NCBI GenBank assembly: GCA_030616695.1
Contig: JAUWWU010000038.1
Span: 1-7,880, forward strand
Source of the DNA: Candidatus Omnitrophota bacterium
GTDB lineage: Bacteria > Omnitrophota > Gorgyraeia > JAHIPI01
DNA length: 7,880 nt
Direction of reading: 5' to 3'
In this document: in pieces, positions 6,306 through 7,880 of the stretch
How the letters are laid out: each line of letters opens with the position of its first letter
How positions within the stretch are numbered: the first letter of the stretch is position 1
Notes under the pieces: model-generated
Seen by the model: only the letters and a program-made list of their open reading frames with translations
Told to the model about the DNA's origin: nothing
Database searches by the model: none
Translations under genes and position numbers: made by a program

Positions 6306-6452
6306 CAAATTACAAAACACAAAATACAAACAAGCTACAAATCACAAATTACAATCAACGGCCCTTGTTTGTAATTTGGAACTTGTAATTTGTAATCTGT
6401 TTGTAACTTGTAGCTTGTAATTTGTTTGTAATTTGTTGCTTGTAATTTGTGA
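6306..6452. repeat. Clustered CAAATTACAA repeats forming a large imperfect inverted repeat
   Basis: The gene-free stretch 6282-6456 is built of a short AT-rich unit. On the plus strand the left arm has CAAATTACAA at 6306-6315 and 6345-6354. The right arm has its reverse complement TTGTAATTTG at 6369-6378, 6383-6392, 6415-6424, 6426-6435 and 6440-6449. Longer exact inverted pairs exist: 13 bp between 6342-6354 and 6440-6452, and 11 bp between 6330-6340 and 6408-6418. The arms flank a GC-richer centre near 6358-6365 (CAACGGCCCTTG). Degenerate variants fill the spaces. The transcript could fold into alternative long hairpins. It lacks the GC stem and U-tract of an intrinsic terminator. Function is unknown. 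Confidence 0.9.
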
Positions 6453-6456
6453 TTTA

Positions 6457-7518
6457 TTATCTTGCCGAATATTTTCTCGAGAGGGTAAAAACAAAAAGGC
6501 CTATCATAAACGCCCCTATAAAAGCTTCGGAGCCCGCGAGAAGCCTGTAACCGATATTTGCTTTCGGGATGAGATCGCCGTAACCGAGTGTCGTAAATGT
6601 GACGATACTATAGTAGATATAATCCCAGAAAGAATGGGCTTTGACGGCGGAATAAGTCGATGTGATAGAATTTAACGAATGGTATATGATAGAGTAGATG
6701 AATATGATGGCTGCGGAAGACAGTATAACGCGGTTTGGTTTTTCACCATAGCCGCTCAAGAGCCCCATGAGGGCCATGGGTAAATAGGCCGGATTTTTGT
6801 TTTTTCTCAGCCATAGTTTTTCCATGGTCTTTTCTTTGAAAGATGCCCAGCTGGCCTCTCTGCCCCGTCCGCTCTCGATAAAATACTGTTTTAGCGTGCG
6901 GTAGGATTCTTCGGCCGATAATACTCCGCTTTCGTCTATCTTTTCCTGAGACAGGGGGCCATATCCCTTTTTCGCGAAGTTTTGCTTTGTAAGCGATTTG
7001 ACGCCTTTTAACTCAGTATGCCATAGCCTTACCAGGTGCATCCGGCACTTCCAGAGGTCGGCTTCGGTGATGTCGGCTTCTGTGATATTGGCGCGGGATA
7101 GGTCGGCGTGCCACAACCTCGCTTTTTTCAGGACCGCGCGCGTGAGATCGCTATTTTCGAGGTTTACGCTTGTTAGGTCGCAATCTTCCAGGTTGCAGCC
7201 TATCAGGTTTGCGCCGCTAAGGTCCGAATAGGAAAAATTTGTGTCTTTAAAATCGGCCTGGGTGAGGTCAGAGTTTTTTAGGTCCGTTCTTATCAGTTCG
7301 GAATTGCGCAGGACAATTTTGCGCAGGATAAATCTTTCTCCGCTTCCGCCTTCATTGAGAAATTTCCGCAGGCTTTCCACATACCGTATTTTGTCGGCGG
7401 TGTGTTCCCAGCAGAATGCGGACAGGCTTACTGCCTTGTTTTTACATGATGGGTTTTTGCAGGGGAGCTCTTGATCGACGAGGCTTATTTTTGTGTTTTG
7501 CGGCAGACCGTTATGCAT
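6457..7518 (-). CDS. Pentapeptide-repeat protein with C-terminal two-TM potassium-channel module
   Basis: A 353-aa protein of three parts. Residues 20-39 hold a C-x4-C-x10-C-x2-H cluster (Cys20, Cys25, Cys36, His39) that could bind zinc. Residues about 60-170 are pentapeptide repeats of the A(D/N)LxX type (TDLKNSDLTQADF, SGANLIGCNL, LWHADLSRANITEADI), which form a right-handed quadrilateral helix. After a helical linker (200-240), two transmembrane helices (about 263-283 and 327-347) flank a pore loop with the K+ selectivity filter TTLGYGD (309-315). There is no RCK domain, so gating may come from the N-terminal part or from partners. The ATG directly follows the upstream PilZ stop (TGA-ATG), and no Shine-Dalgarno is seen, so translation is probably coupled. 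Channel type is well supported; ligand and physiological role are unknown. Confidence 0.9.
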   Translation of the reverse strand: MHNGLPQNTKISLVDQELPCKNPSCKNKAVSLSAFCWEHTADKIRYVESLRKFLNEGGSGERFILRKIVLRNSELIRTDLKNSDLTQADFKDTNFSYSDLSGANLIGCNLEDCDLTSVNLENSDLTRAVLKKARLWHADLSRANITEADITEADLWKCRMHLVRLWHTELKGVKSLTKQNFAKKGYGPLSQEKIDESGVLSAEESYRTLKQYFIESGRGREASWASFKEKTMEKLWLRKNKNPAYLPMALMGLLSGYGEKPNRVILSSAAIIFIYSIIYHSLNSITSTYSAVKAHSFWDYIYYSIVTFTTLGYGDLIPKANIGYRLLAGSEAFIGAFMIGLFVFTLSRKYSAR

Positions 7519-7880
7519 TCAAATTTTAATATGCGGATATTTTTGGCCGAGCTCATTGACCATTTTGTCGCACAGTTCAAGCAGGAAGCGGTTTTTCTCA
7601 TTCTTATCGATGTCCAAAATTTTTATCCCCGCGGTGGTGTCATTGCCTTTTGTGTTTGCCCAGACCACCTCTCCTTTTATGGAAAAGGCCGGGAGTTCCT
7701 GCAAGGTGATCTCTATGTGGAGCAGCGTCCCTTTTTCTACGGGTTCCTTAAACCTTAAGCATAGACCCTCAGGGCTTATATTACTACTCCTGGCCGTTTC
7801 CAATCCCTCGCCTTTGGAGCCCGCCAACCTATATTTTACCTCTGTTTCAAAAGGCAAGCGGATATACCTTCTTTTTTCTA
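7519..7880 (-). CDS. PilZ-domain protein, 5' end beyond the window edge
   Basis: PilZ-type c-di-GMP-binding domain, at least 119 codons, open to the right edge. The frame continues upstream of the TTG at 7857, and the added residues read EKRRYIR. This supplies the RRxxR motif that grips c-di-GMP, so the true start lies outside the window and a TTG start at 7857 would cut the motif off. The second PilZ motif is present as NISPEG (the (D/N)xSxxG pattern) in ARSSNISPEGLCLRF. The rest (LLHIEITL, FSIKGEVVW, TTAGIKILDI) fits the PilZ beta-barrel, with a short C-terminal helix. Both binding motifs being intact predicts real ligand binding. It is joined without a gap to the channel gene, so the two products are likely made together. 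Confidence 0.9.
   Translation of the reverse strand, partial: EKRRYIRLPFETEVKYRLAGSKGEGLETARSSNISPEGLCLRFKEPVEKGTLLHIEITLQELPAFSIKGEVVWANTKGNDTTAGIKILDIDKNEKNRFLLELCDKMVNELGQKYPHIKI

Noticed and set aside
6306..6452. CRISPR array
   Set aside because: The repeated unit is only about 10 bp, is irregularly spaced at 11-32 bp, and appears in both orientations. There are no uniform spacers and no cas genes.
6282..6456. Intrinsic terminator after the channel gene
   Set aside because: The inverted repeats are AT-rich throughout, with no GC-rich stem followed by a T-tract on the minus strand, so a rho-independent terminator is not supported.

Overview
This window reads entirely on the minus strand: ten genes packed head to tail, with no RNA gene, transposon or CRISPR array visible. 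It looks like a bacterial chromosome of roughly 45-50% GC. The gene mix is a PilZ protein, a type IV prepilin-like protein, a four-subunit pyruvate:ferredoxin oxidoreductase, an M23 peptidase and a ParA ATPase. This suggests an anaerobic or fermentative diderm bacterium. An uncultivated lineage of the Omnitrophota/Elusimicrobiota kind would fit, but that placement is an impression from gene content and not something the sequence proves.

Layout in transcription order (right to left). (1) 7880-6457: a PilZ-domain protein, cut by the right edge, abuts (TGA-ATG) a pentapeptide-repeat protein that ends in a two-helix potassium-channel module. (2) 6456-6282: a 175-bp gap filled with short CAAATTACAA-type repeats arranged as a large imperfect inverted repeat. 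(3) 6281-5781: a small M23/LytM-type peptidase. (4) 5780-5720: a short AT-rich gap holding a good extended -10 promoter. (5) 5719 to beyond position 1: a tightly spaced run of eight genes that looks like one operon. In order these are a bitopic membrane protein with a predicted extracytoplasmic beta-sandwich, a ParA ATPase fused to a C-terminal glycogen-binding (CBM48/AMPK-beta type) domain, an exported single-HKD phospholipase-D-family protein, porG, porD, porA, porB, and a prepilin-like protein cut by the left edge.

The pyruvate:ferredoxin oxidoreductase is complete. The gamma subunit, the 2x[4Fe-4S] delta subunit, and the alpha and beta subunits (beta carries the thiamine diphosphate motif) all have their key motifs. 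It would convert pyruvate and CoA to acetyl-CoA, CO2 and reduced ferredoxin, or run in reverse.

The most unusual item is the ParA-CBM48 fusion and its upstream partner. ParA ATPases position cargo inside cells, and CBM48/AMPK-beta domains bind alpha-glucans. The fusion, with both conserved tryptophans kept, raises the idea of a ParA device that positions or senses glycogen. The adjacent membrane protein may carry a second carbohydrate-binding-like fold on the other face of the membrane. This is a hypothesis built from domain recognition and gene order. Co-transcription with pyruvate oxidoreductase would fit a link to carbon storage and fermentation, but it may be incidental.
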